Notes: generated by a model from the sequence alone, not told the origin. 64,000 bases of DNA from Novosphingobium capsulatum NBRC 12533 (GCF_001598375.1 NZ_BCYV01000007.1:310001-374000); one strand, 5' to 3'; shown: positions 16,634 through 25,951, counted from the first letter of the stretch. A program made the numbers and translations.

Positions 16634-19600
16634 TCAGAAGCCCGCCGACCAGGTCAAGAGCAGTTGCCGCCCACCCAGGATCGTCTGCGGCACGGCGTCG
16701 CTATAGCGGCCGATCGTGGCGCGATAGGCGGTATCATCCAGCGCGTTGCGCAGCGCCAGGCGCAGCGTCTGCCGGCCCCAGTGCCGCGCCATGGCCAGGT
16801 CAACCTGGCGCGACGGGCGCACCCAGGTATCGAGCGCGCTGCCCGATAGCGGCGCGGTGCCGGCAAAGGTCGGCACGTCGATCCCGTATTCCTGGATGTA
16901 GGCGCCGGTCAGCCGGCAGGCGGCATCGGCAGACCAGAGGCCGTCATCATAATGCAGCCGCAGCAAGAGGTTGCTGGCGGGGGCATATTGCGTGCGCTCC
17001 ACCCGGTCGAGCGCGGGATTATTGAGGTGCACCGCGCTGTGCAGCAGCGTGAGATCAGCCGCCACGGCCAGATGGCGCAACACGCCAGCCACCAGGTCCA
17101 GCGGCACGGCCATGCTCGCCTCCAGCCCCAGAATCGTCGCGGTGCCGCCGTTTTCTGGGCGGATCAGGCGGATCGCGCGGTATTCCATCACGCTGGCCGG
17201 ATTGTTGAGATCGTTGCCGGTATCATTGAGATAGCGCGCCAGGTGCTTGGCAAAGCCGCCCAACGCCAGGTGCAGCCCGCCCGGCCCCTGCCAGGCCACG
17301 CCCAGATCGGCATTGGTGCCGCGCACCGATTTGAGATCGGGGTTGGACAGCTGGATTTCGGTCACCCCCTGGCTGTCGCGCGTGGCGCTGCCACCGCCGG
17401 TAAGCTGATAGGGCGATGGCCGCGTCAGGCTGGTCCACAGCGCTGCATCGAACGTCCATTGCCGATCGGGCCGCCAGTGCAGCGTGGCGCTGGGCAAGAG
17501 CGCGGCATAGTGGGCCGACAGGTGGTTCCAGCCATAGGCCACGCCATCGGCCGGCACACCATCGTTGCCCGCCAGCCAATAGCGCCCGCTCACGCCAGAC
17601 CATTCGCCGCGCAGGCCCAGCGACAGGTCAAGCGCGCCCTCCCCCGCATCGCCCTCCCCCGCATCGTCATCCCCGCCCAGGTGCCGCGTCACCATGGCAT
17701 AAGCGGCCAGGCGGTCTTCGTGCAGAGCATAGGCATTGGCGTTGCTGTCATCGATCGTGCGCGGCTGCACGCTGGCCCGGCCGATCGCACGCAACAGCGC
17801 GGCATCGGCAATGGTCGGGATGGCATAATCATAGACCCCGCGCAGCACCGGCCCGATCTGCCCATCGACCAGCCCGCTGTTGCCCAGCGTGGTGCCGGCG
17901 GGCAGCGTATCGGCATAGAGGAAATGCGCGGTCTCCCGGCTGCGCCATGATCGCAGCGCCAGGCCGCCAATCTCGGCCTGCCAGCCCGGCGCGGGGCTGG
18001 CCTGCACGCGCCAGTCCCCGCCCAGGCGGTGGTCCTGGCTCGTCTCGCTTTCGCGCTCCCCCTGGTTGTGCACCGGAAAGGCGAGTGGATTGGCGACCAG
18101 CGCGGCATTGGCCGGGGCGAGCTTGAGCACGGGAAAGCCGCGCACATCCGCCACGTTGACCCCGCCGGAAAGCCGCGTGGTATCCGCGTCCCAGAACGAA
18201 ATCTCGATATGGTCGGGCCGGTCGGTGCGGCCCAGCGCGGCAAACACGCGGGCCTGCGCCTTGGTCGCGCCAGCGTCCCACGCCAGCGCCGCCTGGGCCA
18301 TGCCCAGCCGGTCGCGCTCGGGATTGGTTTCGAACCAATAGTGCGCATCGGCGCGAATGCTCTGGGTGCGCAGCAGGCCATCGGCGGTGGCGGTCTGGGC
18401 AAAGAAACCGGCGGCGCGGCCGCCCTGCACGCTCACCTGGTAGACATCCTGCGCAATCGCGCGGCTTGCCCACATCGCACTCGCCGTCAGCGTCAGCCGG
18501 TCGCTCGCCCGCCAGCCCAGCGACAGGAACGCGGTCTCTTCGTGCGCGGTGCCACGCGTCACTTGCGCGTTGACCGAGGCGAGCAGCAGATTGGCCGCCG
18601 GGTCCAGCCCCGGCGCGCTGTTGCCCTGCGCATCGGTCAGGGCATAGGCCAGGTTGCCAGATTGATAGGTCTGCTCCACGCTGGCGAAATGGCGCCGGCT
18701 CAGCGCCGCACTGGCCACGAGCGCCAGCCGCCCATCGGGCGATTGCCAGCCGAACCCGGCATTGGCGCCCCAGGTGCCGGCATTCTGGCCAAAGCGCCAG
18801 GCCTGGTCATCGGCCCCCGCGGTCAGGCCCAGGCGCAGGCCCTGCGCGCGCGGCGCGAACGGCGCCAGGTGATCGATATCGAGCGTGCCGGCAATCGCTT
18901 CCCCCGCCAGCCGGGCATCGAGCACGCGGTGCACCTGCAGGCCCAGATCGGGCGCCAGGGCCATCAGCCCCAGTTGCGTGCCCCGGCTATAGGGCAGGCT
19001 TTGCGGTATCTCGATGCCGTCGATCCGCGTTTCGACATAGGCACCGGGCAGCCCGCGCATCGCCACGAAATCGCCCGTGGCGCGGCCCGCGTGGTCCACC
19101 CGGCCCATGGCCCCTTCCAGCGAGGTCGCCAGCGTGATGATGCCGGGCAGGCGGCCCAGCGCCTCGGCGATGGTGCGATCGGGCAAGCGGCGGATCTGCG
19201 CGCTGGCCAGGGCATCGGGCGTGTCTTCGGCCGCGCCGTCGCGCCAGGCCCGCGCCGCCAGCGAGGCTTCCACCACGATGGCGGTGCGATCCTCGATCAT
19301 GGGCAGGGGCAGCGGTGCCACGGCCTGGCGGCGCGGTGCTGCGCGCAGGGACGCGGGCGGGCGCCGCCGCGGGGCAAGCCGCACCGCGCCGCCGGCCAGC
19401 CGCGTGGCCACCAGGCCATTGCTGCGCGCCAGGATGGACAAGGCCTGGTCAAACGTGGCGGCGCGCACGGGTGGCGCTTGCGCCCCGGCCACGTCGGCAG
19501 CGGCAAATAGGATGTTGCGCCCGGTCTGCCGCGCCAGCGCCAGCAAGGCCTGGCCCAGCGGCATGGCCGGCAGCACGATGCGCGTGGGCGCGTCGACGGG

Positions 19601-19687
19601 CTGCGCCGTCGCGGCCATGGCCGGAACGGGCGCGGGCACAAGGCACACCGCGCCCAGCAAAGCGGCGCTAGCGGCGGAAAACCTCAT
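16634..19687 (-). CDS. TonB-dependent receptor with N-terminal STN signalling domain
   Basis: 1017 residues. The signal peptide is MRFSAASAALLGAVCLVPAP. A secretin/TonB STN domain (about residues 38-100, with PLGQALLALARQTGRNILFA and FDQALSILARSNGLVATRLA) precedes the plug and barrel, which ends in LLLTWSAGF. STN-bearing receptors pass a substrate signal to a FecR anti-sigma protein, and fecR and a sigma gene lie immediately upstream. The start overlaps the fecR stop by 20 bases. The barrel is homologous to the receptors at 21441-24263 and 34922-37750, sharing motifs such as PGLDP, FETNP, HIE and NPDLK. It is probably the transducer receptor of this group. Confidence 0.9.
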   Translation of the reverse strand: MRFSAASAALLGAVCLVPAPVPAMAATAQPVDAPTRIVLPAMPLGQALLALARQTGRNILFAAADVAGAQAPPVRAATFDQALSILARSNGLVATRLAGGAVRLAPRRRPPASLRAAPRRQAVAPLPLPMIEDRTAIVVEASLAARAWRDGAAEDTPDALASAQIRRLPDRTIAEALGRLPGIITLATSLEGAMGRVDHAGRATGDFVAMRGLPGAYVETRIDGIEIPQSLPYSRGTQLGLMALAPDLGLQVHRVLDARLAGEAIAGTLDIDHLAPFAPRAQGLRLGLTAGADDQAWRFGQNAGTWGANAGFGWQSPDGRLALVASAALSRRHFASVEQTYQSGNLAYALTDAQGNSAPGLDPAANLLLASVNAQVTRGTAHEETAFLSLGWRASDRLTLTASAMWASRAIAQDVYQVSVQGGRAAGFFAQTATADGLLRTQSIRADAHYWFETNPERDRLGMAQAALAWDAGATKAQARVFAALGRTDRPDHIEISFWDADTTRLSGGVNVADVRGFPVLKLAPANAALVANPLAFPVHNQGERESETSQDHRLGGDWRVQASPAPGWQAEIGGLALRSWRSRETAHFLYADTLPAGTTLGNSGLVDGQIGPVLRGVYDYAIPTIADAALLRAIGRASVQPRTIDDSNANAYALHEDRLAAYAMVTRHLGGDDDAGEGDAGEGALDLSLGLRGEWSGVSGRYWLAGNDGVPADGVAYGWNHLSAHYAALLPSATLHWRPDRQWTFDAALWTSLTRPSPYQLTGGGSATRDSQGVTEIQLSNPDLKSVRGTNADLGVAWQGPGGLHLALGGFAKHLARYLNDTGNDLNNPASVMEYRAIRLIRPENGGTATILGLEASMAVPLDLVAGVLRHLAVAADLTLLHSAVHLNNPALDRVERTQYAPASNLLLRLHYDDGLWSADAACRLTGAYIQEYGIDVPTFAGTAPLSGSALDTWVRPSRQVDLAMARHWGRQTLRLALRNALDDTAYRATIGRYSDAVPQTILGGRQLLLTWSAGF

Positions 19688-20618
19688 ACCCACGCTCGGT
19701 TCGGCGCCACGCCACAGGGTAGAGCGCGCCAACGGCATCGAGGAACTGCGCCACATCGCCAAGGCGATAGGTGCCATAGACGCGCAGATCGCCCATCGCG
19801 GGATCGCGCAGCGCGATCGGCACGCCGCTCAATTGCGAGAACCGCGCCATCACCGCCGCCAACGGCAGATCCTGCGCCACCAGCCGCCCGTCGCGCCAGG
19901 CCAGCGCGGCATCGGCATCGATCGCAGCGATCGTGGCAGTATCGCCGGCCAGCGACACCTGCTGCCCGGGATGAGGCGTGGCGATCAAGGCACCGCTGCG
20001 GCTGTCTTCGATATCGATCGCGCCGCGCGCCAGGATCACCGCCGTTTGCCCGGCGCGCCGCGCCACGGAAAACAGCGTGCCGCGATCGACCACGCGCACG
20101 TCGCCGGCCGTCACGGCAAAGGGCCGCCGCTCGTGCTTCACGTCAAACGTGCCTTCGCCATCAAGCGCAACCGACCGGCCCAGCAGGGTGGCGCGCATCG
20201 TCACCGCGCTGCCCGGCGTCAGCCACACCCGGCTGCCATCGGCCAGGGCAAAGCTGGCCATGCGATCAGCCGGCGCTGCCAGATGCTGCTCGTGCACGGT
20301 CAAGGTCCAGGCGGCCACGGCAGCCAGCCCGGCGCAGGCCGCGCCCAGCAGTGGCCCCACCACGCGCCAGCGCCCCGCACCGCGCGCGGCGGCGGGTTCA
20401 GCCAGGCGCGCGCGCGGGCGCAGGCCACGGCTTGCGGCAGCACGCGGTGTCTCGCGCCAGGCGCGCTCGACCAGGTCCATCGCCGCGACATGCTCGGGCC
20501 GCTCGCGCAACCAGGCGCGAAAGGCCCGGCGGTCTTCCTCGCTGCCATTGCGGGCGCGTTCCATCCAGCGCGCGGCCTCGGCCAGGATCGGGCTGTCGTG
20601 CAGGTTGGGCGCCGTCAT
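19668..20618 (-). CDS. fecR: FecR family anti-sigma regulator
   Basis: 316 residues. The N-terminal cytoplasmic part (EAARWMERARNGSEEDRRAFRAWLRERPEHVAAMDLVERAW) is the DUF4880/FecR N-domain. One membrane segment at about residues 85-105 is followed by a periplasmic FecR domain (FALADGSRVWLTPGSAV, FDVKHERRPFAVTAGDVRVVDRGTLFSV). It should hold the adjacent sigma factor inactive until the STN receptor signals. Its ATG overlaps the sigma stop (ATGA), and its end overlaps the receptor start, so all three are translated as one unit. Confidence 0.93.
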   Translation of the reverse strand: MTAPNLHDSPILAEAARWMERARNGSEEDRRAFRAWLRERPEHVAAMDLVERAWRETPRAAASRGLRPRARLAEPAAARGAGRWRVVGPLLGAACAGLAAVAAWTLTVHEQHLAAPADRMASFALADGSRVWLTPGSAVTMRATLLGRSVALDGEGTFDVKHERRPFAVTAGDVRVVDRGTLFSVARRAGQTAVILARGAIDIEDSRSGALIATPHPGQQVSLAGDTATIAAIDADAALAWRDGRLVAQDLPLAAVMARFSQLSGVPIALRDPAMGDLRVYGTYRLGDVAQFLDAVGALYPVAWRRTERGYEVFRR

Positions 20619-21244
20619 CGCGCGGCTCTCCCGCCGCTGCCCCTGCCGCTACCCTCGCCAAGCGCCAGGCGCCCGGCCATGCGCGCCAGCGTGCGCTCCA
20701 CATGGTGCGAAACCGCCTTGGGCGTAATGCCCAGCCGTTGCGCGGCTTCCTTGTGGCTCAACCCTTCCACCCGCACCAGCAGGAACGCATCGCGCGCCAC
20801 AGGCCCGATCGCCTCGAGCGCATCGCCCAGCAGCGCCAGTTCCTGGCGGCCAGAGGCAATGCGTTCGGGCGCCAGGGCGCCATCGTCGACGATATGCTCG
20901 TCCAGCGTGGTATGGTGTTCGGACAAGCGGGCAGCCTTCCTGCGGTAACGGTCGATCAACAGGTTTGACGCAACCCGGCGCAGAAATCCCCGAATATTGG
21001 CAACAGGATCGGCTTCCGGCGTCGAAAGCACGCGCAGATAGACGTCCTGGACCATGTCGTCCAGGTCCTGCCCATCGCTCATGCGCCGTTTGAGATAGGC
21101 GCGCAGCGCGGCCATCTCGCCGGCACTGGTGGCCGCCTCCAGCTCTTCGGCACGGCACGATGCCGCCCCCTGCGGCAGCTCTGGTGGCGGCGCATGACTA
21201 TCCCCGTCGATGCTCCGCATGGTCGACCCCGTTCTTGCCATCAT
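20615..21244 (-). CDS. ECF RNA polymerase sigma factor (FecI-like)
   Basis: About 209 residues; the exact start is uncertain (ATG at 21244, 21241 or 21220). Region 2 is DGQDLDDMVQDVYLRVLSTPEADPVANIRGFLRRVASNLLIDRYRR. Region 4 is EAIGPVARDAFLLVRVEGLSHKEAAQRLGITPKAVSHHVERTLARM. It is first in a sigma - fecR - receptor operon. Targets are likely its own operon and possibly the divergent receptor at 21441; no promoter motif could be assigned with confidence. The context implies induction by the compound bound by the STN receptor. Confidence 0.9.
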   Translation of the reverse strand: MMARTGSTMRSIDGDSHAPPPELPQGAASCRAEELEAATSAGEMAALRAYLKRRMSDGQDLDDMVQDVYLRVLSTPEADPVANIRGFLRRVASNLLIDRYRRKAARLSEHHTTLDEHIVDDGALAPERIASGRQELALLGDALEAIGPVARDAFLLVRVEGLSHKEAAQRLGITPKAVSHHVERTLARMAGRLALGEGSGRGSGGRAAR

Positions 21245-21440
21245 TGCCCCCCGGCGGCACCCGGCCAAAACGCGCGGGATTGATCCCCTGGGGCACATGG
21301 CCGGGCGCCCTAGGCGGCAGGTGTGACAGCGCCGTGACAATCGCGCCATCAAATTTTTTCGGGGAATCGTGGGGCGGCGCTGCGTCCTTTCCAGCAGACC
21401 CGCCCGCCGTGGCTGGTCGTGTTTCCTAAAGGGGGAAAAC

Positions 21441-24263
21441 ATGCCCGTTTCGTATCTGCGCCCGGCCCTGCTCGCCAGCGCGCTGCACACCATGATCGTT
21501 CCCGCGCTGGCGCAACAGGCGCCGCTGCCCGCGCCCGATGCCACCACCGATTCCGCTGGCGATTCCGCGGCCCCGGCCGATGCCGAACGCGCCATCGTGG
21601 TGATCGGCACGCGCAAGCAGGCCGCCGATATCCAGTTCCAGTCTTCCCACCCGATCTCGGTTCTGTCGGAAGAAGACCTGCGCCACACCGCCGTGCACAA
21701 CGTGGCCGAGGCGCTGGGCCTGCTGCCCGGCGTCAACGTGGTCAACACCGGCTCGTCGTTCATCGGCGGCGTCGATGGCGCCTCGCGCGGGGAAGGCATG
21801 TATGTCGCCATCCGTGGCCTCAATTCCGAATACAACGTCAACCTGATCAATGGCGTCAACGTCGCCCAGGGCCAGCCCTACAGCCGCGGCGTGCAGCTGA
21901 CCCTGCTGCCGCCCACGGGCCTCAACACGATCGTGCTCAACAAGGCCTCGCGCGCCGACATGGATGGCGATGCCATCGGCGGCACGGTGGACTTCCGCAC
22001 GCCTTCGGCGTTCGACTATTCCGATCGCCTGCACGGCAGCGTGACGGCCTCGGGCCGCCTCGAAACCCGCGCGCGCACCTATGGCGACAGCGGCCTGGGC
22101 GGCGGTCTGGCGGCGGAAATCTCGTCGCGCTTTGGCCCGGGCCACACCATGGGCATCTACGTCAGCGGCTATTACGACAAGCGCACCTATACCAACAGCG
22201 AGATCCGCGGCGCGCAATCGGCGCACGACGATGGCAGCTGGGGCTATCTCAACGCGTCGGACAGCAAGGGCACCAGCTATCCCGGCCTCGATCCGCAGCG
22301 CAATGCCGCGCTCACCGGCTTTGACGCCGGCGTATCGAGCGGCAAGACCCGCCGCTTTGGCGGCAATGCCTCGCTCGACTGGCGCCCTGACGATACCACC
22401 CGCGTCTATCTGCGCGGCACTTATGCCAAGGCGCTGACCGAGCAGGATTCCACCCTGGCGCAGTTCAACGGCGGCACCAAGGCGTGGATTCTCTCGCCCG
22501 GCACCGATCGCTATGTCCTGACCGTGCCTTCGGTTTCGGTGCGCAACTACTTTGAAACCAACCCCGAAACCGCGATCCTGGCGACGGCCGCGTTCGGCGG
22601 GGAAAAGCAGCTTGGCGACTGGAAGATCGCGCCCGAGGTGTTCTACAGCGAAGGCCACAACAACCGCCCCAATCATATCGAGGCGTCGGCCCGCATCAAC
22701 CAGTCCGACAAGTACACCAGCGGATCGAAGATCCCGCTCGGTGGCCAGTCGGTCGGCTATTCCGACAACTATCCGGTCGCGCTCTATAACCAGGCGATCT
22801 TCAACGCGTTCGACAATTCGGCCAGCGTCCTGCCCGCCCGCCGCGCCGGCCAGTTGACCGAGCAGTTCAGCGGCCAGCGCAAGTGGGGCGGACGCCTCGA
22901 TATCAGCCGCGATTTCACCGATGGCGGCCTGCTGCAGAGCATCGCCTTTGGCGCCAAGCTGCAAAGCAGCAAGCGCAACGTGACCAGCCGCGACTGGACG
23001 ACCGACTATGTCGCCAACTATGTCGGCCACGCCGTCACCTGGGGGCAGCTGGGCCTGACCAACGGCACGTATGCCCACACCTATCCGGGCCTTTATGACT
23101 GGTCGCTGCCACGCTTCAACAAGACGGCGCTGTTCAACCTGTTCAACAAGTACCAGTTCGCCAACGAAGCCGATGGATCGAGCTACAACAGCTTCGACAC
23201 CTGCGGTTCGCTCTATGTGAACAACTTCAACTGCGGCACGCTGTCGGGCCGTGAAACCGTGGCGGCGGCCTATGCCACGGCCACGCTCAAGGCCGGCAAC
23301 CTGGAAATCATTCCGGGCCTGCGCTTTGAACACACCACGATCAACAACACCTATTGGGTCATGGCCTATAGCGGCGGCGTGGAACAGCCTGGCGCCTTTG
23401 CCAGCAACCGCACCACCTACAACGAACTGCTGCCCAGCCTGTTTGCCAACTGGCGGCCCAGCAGCACGCTGGTGGCGCGTGGCGACGTGTGGTTCTCCTA
23501 TACCCGCCCGCCGTTCTTCCAGCTTGGCGGCAGCTCCACCGCGCGCACCGGTGACGATGGCAAGACCACGATCGTGCAGGGAAATCCCAACCTCAAGCCG
23601 ATCCGCGCGATCAACGTCGACGGCTCGGTCGAATGGAACTTTGCTCCCTCGGGCCACGTCATGCTGGGCGGCTATTACAAGCGGCTGACCAACTATCTCT
23701 ATGACAGCGGCACCACCCTGCTCAACACCGCCACCAACGACGGCACCAACCAGACGTTCATCACCCGTCCGCTTAACGGCGGCAGCGGCAATGTCTATGG
23801 CCTGGAATTCCAGGTACAGAAAACCTTTGTCGAACTGCCCGGCGCGCTGCGTGGCTTTGGGATCGGTGCCAACCTCACCCGGCAGTGGACCAAGGTGGAC
23901 ATCGGCAACGGCGTGATGCGCAATATCCAGAACGCCCCTGATGTCATGGGCCAGGCGCGGGTGTTCTATGCGCTCGGCGGCTTCTCGATCGACGCCATCT
24001 ACAACTACACCGGCGCCTATCTGGAATCCTACAACTACCTGGGCCAGCCCACGGGTTGGGACGATCGCTGGGTGCGCCCGGTCAAGCGGGTTGACCTGCA
24101 CGCCGGCTATGACTTCGGCAATGGCCTCAAGGCCGATGTCTCGGTGGCCAACCTGTTCAACAACTACACCTACTGGGCCCACATCGGGCGCCACTCGCTG
24201 GCCATTTCCGACATCGTCAATTCCGGCACCACGGCGCTGGCCAGCGTCAAGTACTCGTTCTGA
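21441..24263 (+). CDS. TonB-dependent receptor
   Basis: 940 residues; the ATG follows AAAGGGGG. The signal peptide ends near PALAQQ. The plug reads AVHNVAEALGLLPGVNVVNT, GEGMYVAIRGLNSEYNVNLINGVNVAQG and GDAIGGTVDFRTP. The barrel ends in the motif HSLAISDIVNSGTTALASVKYSF, nearly identical to the end of the receptor at 34922-37750. Unlike the STN receptor across the divergent promoter, it lacks a signalling domain. A histidine phosphatase gene follows on the same strand, with a terminator hairpin between them. Uptake of an organophosphate such as phytate or its products is a reasonable guess, not shown by sequence. Confidence 0.92.
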   Translation: MPVSYLRPALLASALHTMIVPALAQQAPLPAPDATTDSAGDSAAPADAERAIVVIGTRKQAADIQFQSSHPISVLSEEDLRHTAVHNVAEALGLLPGVNVVNTGSSFIGGVDGASRGEGMYVAIRGLNSEYNVNLINGVNVAQGQPYSRGVQLTLLPPTGLNTIVLNKASRADMDGDAIGGTVDFRTPSAFDYSDRLHGSVTASGRLETRARTYGDSGLGGGLAAEISSRFGPGHTMGIYVSGYYDKRTYTNSEIRGAQSAHDDGSWGYLNASDSKGTSYPGLDPQRNAALTGFDAGVSSGKTRRFGGNASLDWRPDDTTRVYLRGTYAKALTEQDSTLAQFNGGTKAWILSPGTDRYVLTVPSVSVRNYFETNPETAILATAAFGGEKQLGDWKIAPEVFYSEGHNNRPNHIEASARINQSDKYTSGSKIPLGGQSVGYSDNYPVALYNQAIFNAFDNSASVLPARRAGQLTEQFSGQRKWGGRLDISRDFTDGGLLQSIAFGAKLQSSKRNVTSRDWTTDYVANYVGHAVTWGQLGLTNGTYAHTYPGLYDWSLPRFNKTALFNLFNKYQFANEADGSSYNSFDTCGSLYVNNFNCGTLSGRETVAAAYATATLKAGNLEIIPGLRFEHTTINNTYWVMAYSGGVEQPGAFASNRTTYNELLPSLFANWRPSSTLVARGDVWFSYTRPPFFQLGGSSTARTGDDGKTTIVQGNPNLKPIRAINVDGSVEWNFAPSGHVMLGGYYKRLTNYLYDSGTTLLNTATNDGTNQTFITRPLNGGSGNVYGLEFQVQKTFVELPGALRGFGIGANLTRQWTKVDIGNGVMRNIQNAPDVMGQARVFYALGGFSIDAIYNYTGAYLESYNYLGQPTGWDDRWVRPVKRVDLHAGYDFGNGLKADVSVANLFNNYTYWAHIGRHSLAISDIVNSGTTALASVKYSF

Positions 24264-24308
24264 TCGCCTGATCCCCCGGGTCGTCCCTCACTGACCCGAT
24301 CGCAAACT

Positions 24309-24349
24309 GGGGCGGCGGCGCGTTTATCGCGGCCGCTGCCCCTCTTTTT
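24309..24349 (+). terminator. Rho-independent terminator between receptor and phosphatase genes
   Basis: GGGGCGGCGGC (24309-24319) pairs with GCCGCTGCCCC (24332-24342), with one G-T pair, and is followed by TCTTTTT. It lies 46 bases past the receptor stop, so the phosphatase gene probably has its own promoter or is reached by partial read-through. Confidence 0.7.
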
Positions 24350-24363
24350 GCCGCGTCGCTTCT

Positions 24364-24394
24364 GTTTCACATTTGCCCCCGTTTCACATTTGCC
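24364..24394. repeat. 14-bp direct repeat upstream of the phosphatase gene
   Basis: GTTTCACATTTGCC occurs at 24364-24377 and again at 24381-24394, a 17-base period. The copies lie 18 bases before the phosphatase ATG. This arrangement could be an activator site but does not match the 11-base period of a Pho box. Confidence 0.55.
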
Positions 24395-24411
24395 AAGTAA
24401 GGCTGCCCGCC

Positions 24412-25662
24412 ATGCTCGCTCGTGCCCGCTTCACCCCCCGCCTTGCGCTATGCCTGCTCGCCGCGCTGATCCCGGCCGTGGCGATCGCCCGCCCGGCGCC
24501 AGACAAGACTCCGCGCTATCGTGTCGATCGCGTCGTGCTGCTCATCCGCCACGGCATCCGCGCCCCGCTCGATGGCGAAGCGGCCGCTGCGCCGCTGGCT
24601 GACCAACCCTTTCCCCACTGGGATACCCCGCCCAGCCAGCTTACCCCGCACGGCGCCCAGGCGCTCGGCCGCCTTGCCGATTACGAGCGCGCGCGCCTGG
24701 TGCGCCAGGGACTGTTGCCCGCCGGGGGCTGCCCGCAAGCCGGCAGCATTGCGATCTGGACCAACAGCAAATCGCGCACCATCGCCAGCGGCCAGGCCCT
24801 CGCCCAGGGCCTCGCGCCCGGTTGCCCGCTGGCTGTCGATCACCTGCCCGAAGGCCAGGCCGATCCGCTGTTCGACGCGCTCGATACGCCGGCCGTGCCG
24901 TTCGATGCGCGCGCCGCTGCTGCCAGCATCAACGCCGAACTCGACAATGGCCGCGCGCTGATGGTCGGCATGGGCCCGGCCGTCGCCACGATCGAACGCG
25001 TGCTGGGCTGCCGCGCGCCCTGCCCGATTTCCACCCAGCCCAACCGCATCGCCCCTTCGGCCGATGGCAAGGGGTTGAGCCTGGCTGGCCCGATCGATCT
25101 CGCCTCGGGCACGGCGCAGGTGTTCCTGCTGCAATACACCGAAGGCATGCCGCTCAGCCAGGTCGGCTGGGGCCGGGCCAGCGCGGCCGACATCGCCACG
25201 ATGTCTCCGCTCCACGCCCGGCTGTTCGATGTCTTTGCCCGCTCCGCCTATATGGCGCCGCGCGTTGGCGGGTTGATCGCGCGCAGGATCGCCGCCACGC
25301 TGACGGCACCGCAAGCCCCGGCGTTCAGCGTCCTCGTCGGCCATGACAATACCATCGCGGCGGTTACCGCGCTGATCGGCACCGGCTTTACCCTGCCCGG
25401 CTATGGCCGCAACGATCCCCCGATCGGCGCGGGCCTGCTGTTCGAACGCCTGGTCGATACGCGCACCGGCCGCCAGTTGCTGCGCCTGTCCTATCTGGCG
25501 CAAACGCCCGATCAGGCGCGGCGCCTGCTGCCTTTGCCGCAAGCGGGCGCCGGCGCGCCGCTGCATCCGCTCTCGCTTGGCCGCTGTGGCACCGCGTGCA
25601 CGCCGGCAGGCTTTGCGCAGTTGATCGCCCGGCAAACCCGGGTGCTCGACCAGGCGAAATAG
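24412..25662 (+). CDS. Histidine-type phosphatase (phytase/acid phosphatase family)
   Basis: 416 residues. The signal peptide (MLARARFTPRLALCLLAALI, ending near AIARP) indicates export. The N-terminal catalytic motif RHGIRAP (residues 46-52) carries the phospho-accepting histidine, and the C-terminal HD proton donor lies in GHDNT (311-312). Both are diagnostic of clade-2 histidine phosphatases, which include periplasmic phytases and glucose-1-phosphatases. Substrate cannot be read from the motifs alone. A receptor gene precedes it, and myo-inositol catabolic genes begin within 7 kb, which makes an inositol phosphate attractive. The ATG at 24412 gives a normal signal peptide and was preferred over one 39 bases upstream. 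Confidence 0.9.
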   Translation: MLARARFTPRLALCLLAALIPAVAIARPAPDKTPRYRVDRVVLLIRHGIRAPLDGEAAAAPLADQPFPHWDTPPSQLTPHGAQALGRLADYERARLVRQGLLPAGGCPQAGSIAIWTNSKSRTIASGQALAQGLAPGCPLAVDHLPEGQADPLFDALDTPAVPFDARAAAASINAELDNGRALMVGMGPAVATIERVLGCRAPCPISTQPNRIAPSADGKGLSLAGPIDLASGTAQVFLLQYTEGMPLSQVGWGRASAADIATMSPLHARLFDVFARSAYMAPRVGGLIARRIAATLTAPQAPAFSVLVGHDNTIAAVTALIGTGFTLPGYGRNDPPIGAGLLFERLVDTRTGRQLLRLSYLAQTPDQARRLLPLPQAGAGAPLHPLSLGRCGTACTPAGFAQLIARQTRVLDQAK

Positions 25663-25684
25663 CCCCCTGCCCCAAGGGCCATAC

Positions 25685-25710
25685 GGAACTGTCCTTCGCG
25701 ATGGTGGGTT
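25685..25710 (+). promoter_or_regulatory. Possible EcfG-type general-stress promoter
   Basis: GGAAC (25685-25689) and GGTT (25707-25710) are 17 bases apart, close to the GGAAC-N16/17-cGTT consensus of the alphaproteobacterial EcfG sigma factor. It lies just upstream of a small DUF2945 gene of the kind often under stress control. One base of the -10 element deviates from consensus. Confidence 0.4.
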
Positions 25711-25739
25711 CCTTTACCGCATACGGAAGAGGAACCCAC
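25704..25739 (+). promoter_or_regulatory. 5' leader hairpin covering the ribosome binding site
   Basis: GTGGGTTCCT (25704-25713) pairs perfectly with AGGAACCCAC (25730-25739). The loop holds a further CCG-CATA-CGG stem (25717-25726). The right arm includes most of the AGAGGA ribosome site and ends two bases before the ATG of the DUF2945 gene, so translation should depend on opening the stem. If transcription starts at the candidate promoter (25685-25710), only part of the left arm might be transcribed. Confidence 0.55.
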
Positions 25740-25740
25740 G

Positions 25741-25947
25741 ATGGCCGAAACCCTGCGCAAGGGCGCGAAAGTCAAATGGCACAGCAGCGGCGGCACCGCC
25801 CACGGCAAGGTCGTGCGCAAGGTGACCAAGCCGATGAAGATCAAGGATCACAAGGTCGCCGCCTCGCCCGATGATCCGCAGATCCTGGTGGAAACCGCAA
25901 GCGGCGCCCGCGCCGCGCACAAGCCCGCAGCGCTGGAAAAGGAATAG
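25741..25947 (+). CDS. DUF2945 (HVA1/TUDOR-like) small protein
   Basis: 68 residues, covering the whole family length. The sequence GAKVKWHSSGGTAHGKVVRK and the later ILVETASGARAAHKPAALE match the DUF2945 'hypervirulence-associated' TUDOR-like domain, a small SH3-like barrel of unknown biochemical role. In sphingomonads it is often seen with other small stress proteins. It is cytoplasmic, highly basic, and four bases upstream of the next small gene, so the pair forms an operon. A possible EcfG promoter and a ribosome-site hairpin precede it. Confidence 0.85.
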   Translation: MAETLRKGAKVKWHSSGGTAHGKVVRKVTKPMKIKDHKVAASPDDPQILVETASGARAAHKPAALEKE

Positions 25948-25951
25948 CGCC

